NCBI RefSeq assembly: GCF_017086365.1
Contig: NZ_CP070969.1
Location: forward strand, 3,038,001 to 3,102,000
DNA: 64,000 bases
Reading direction: 5' to 3'
DNA from: Paenibacillus tianjinensis
Lineage (GTDB): Bacteria; Bacillota; Bacilli; Paenibacillales; Paenibacillaceae
Made by a program: the position numbers and the translations under genes. Positions 63,636 through 64,000 of the stretch are shown here, one piece after another (the stretch's first letter is position 1; each line of letters opens with the position of its first letter). Under the pieces are notes generated by a model. That model saw only the letters and a program-made list of their open reading frames with translations, was not told where the DNA came from and searched no databases.

Positions 63636-64000
63636 GAGATACGGTAACAATTACTGGGGTATGATAGGCCCCAAAGTTGGCGACCGGGATGTTACCTTAT
63701 ATAGCGACTTAGAATTTGATCACTGGGTGACCGTTGAAACAGATCCTAAGGTAAAAACATATTGTGAACAACCACTGGAGATTACTTATGTTTTGAATGG
63801 CAAACGTCATCGAACTATTTTTGATATGAACCTTCATAAAGATGGATCTGAGCTTTTTGTGGAAGTTAAATATGAGAAAGAACTTCATCCGAGTAATCGG
63901 AACTACGACCGTGTTATGAGGCAAATTGAAGCTCAAAAAGAATGGTGTAGGCTTAATGGAAAACTCCATGAAGTGAGGACAGAGAAAGCCATTCGTTCTG
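63586..64000 (+). CDS. tnsA: TnsA-like endonuclease, start only (cut by right edge)
   Basis: 138 codons seen from ATG 63586, the first start after an in-frame stop; ribosome site weak (GAGTGG). The N-terminal nuclease pattern of TnsA is complete: Glu43 in LYSDLEFDHW, EQPLEITY, Asp80 in RTIFDMNLH, and Glu93-x-Lys95 in FVEVKYEK. TnsA cuts the 5' ends of Tn7-like transposons with TnsB, which should lie beyond the edge. Upstream 63403-63585 is AT-rich and may hold the transposon end. Confidence 0.85.
   Translation, partial: MDNILIPYSPIVMPRSKRYGNNYWGMIGPKVGDRDVTLYSDLEFDHWVTVETDPKVKTYCEQPLEITYVLNGKRHRTIFDMNLHKDGSELFVEVKYEKELHPSNRNYDRVMRQIEAQKEWCRLNGKLHEVRTEKAIRS

Overview
Organism: gene families, strong Shine-Dalgarno sites, frequent GTG/TTG starts and AT-rich promoters point to a Gram-positive spore-former of the order Bacillales. 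A Paenibacillus-like host is my best guess: CsoR/CopZ/CopA, QoxABCD, CadC, BlaI/M56, DUF5693, CoA-disulfide reductase, Ku, and an intergenic palindromic element of a type I associate with Paenibacillus. No rRNA, tRNA or CRISPR was seen. The window is a heavy-metal and metalloid resistance region (chromosomal island or plasmid; I cannot tell which) full of decaying genes and transposon scars.

Layout. 0-8 kb, copper: a membrane protein cut by the left edge, an exported methionine-repeat protein, a small Cys/His membrane protein, a chemoreceptor, csoR-copZ-copA with CsoR-like operators, and an 18-cysteine copper-storage protein. 8-13.5 kb: a putative HhH/PD-(D/E)XK nuclease, an IS110-family element, a truncated Fe-S CopZ-like chaperone, an MFS pseudogene and a caspase-like remnant. 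13.6-16.3 kb: Tat-exported multicopper oxidase, ZIP-type transporter and TatA behind a promoter with a hairpin leader. 16.3-21.1 kb: P1B-ATPase debris, an ACR3-type arsenite pump, arsM and second ACR3 remnants, cadC plus a broken Cys-rich cadA, and a second ZIP transporter. 21-25 kb is mostly non-coding with a MITE-like element, an ECF-like sigma factor and an mntH pseudogene. 25-27 kb: a Zn/Cd/Co P1B-ATPase.

27.7-38 kb: a His-rich small protein, an NlpC/P60 hydrolase, quinol oxidase qoxABCD, a BlaI/M56 pair, then DUF5693 and M23 genes. Similar ACTAC-N5-GTAGT dyads upstream of qoxA and DUF5693, with a weaker one at the NlpC promoter, suggest one BlaI-type regulon. 38-48 kb: a truncated and an intact ketopantoate-reductase-like gene in inverted orientation bracket a SmtB-type repressor, a second nearly identical Zn/Cd/Co ATPase, a PfeT/FrvA-like SPC-type ATPase with a Fur-like box, and several gene remnants. 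48-50 kb: a frameshifted IS4-family element and an IS/MarR junction.

50.8-57.5 kb: the best preserved block, an arsenic operon: two ArsC-family genes, two arsR, arsB, arsC, arsD, arsA, an IscA/HesB-like gene and a dual-specificity-type phosphatase. 57.6-64 kb: a stand-alone OLD-family nuclease, CoA-disulfide reductase, Ku, two XRE regulators, an unknown gene, and the start of a tnsA gene, so a Tn7-like element begins at the right edge.

Working together: exported and cytosolic metal ligands (Met repeats, Csp, His-rich protein), efflux ATPases, a periplasm-side copper oxidase and arsenite pumps form layered detoxification; each unit has its own repressor (CsoR, CadC, SmtB-type, ArsR x2, Fur/PerR-like boxes).
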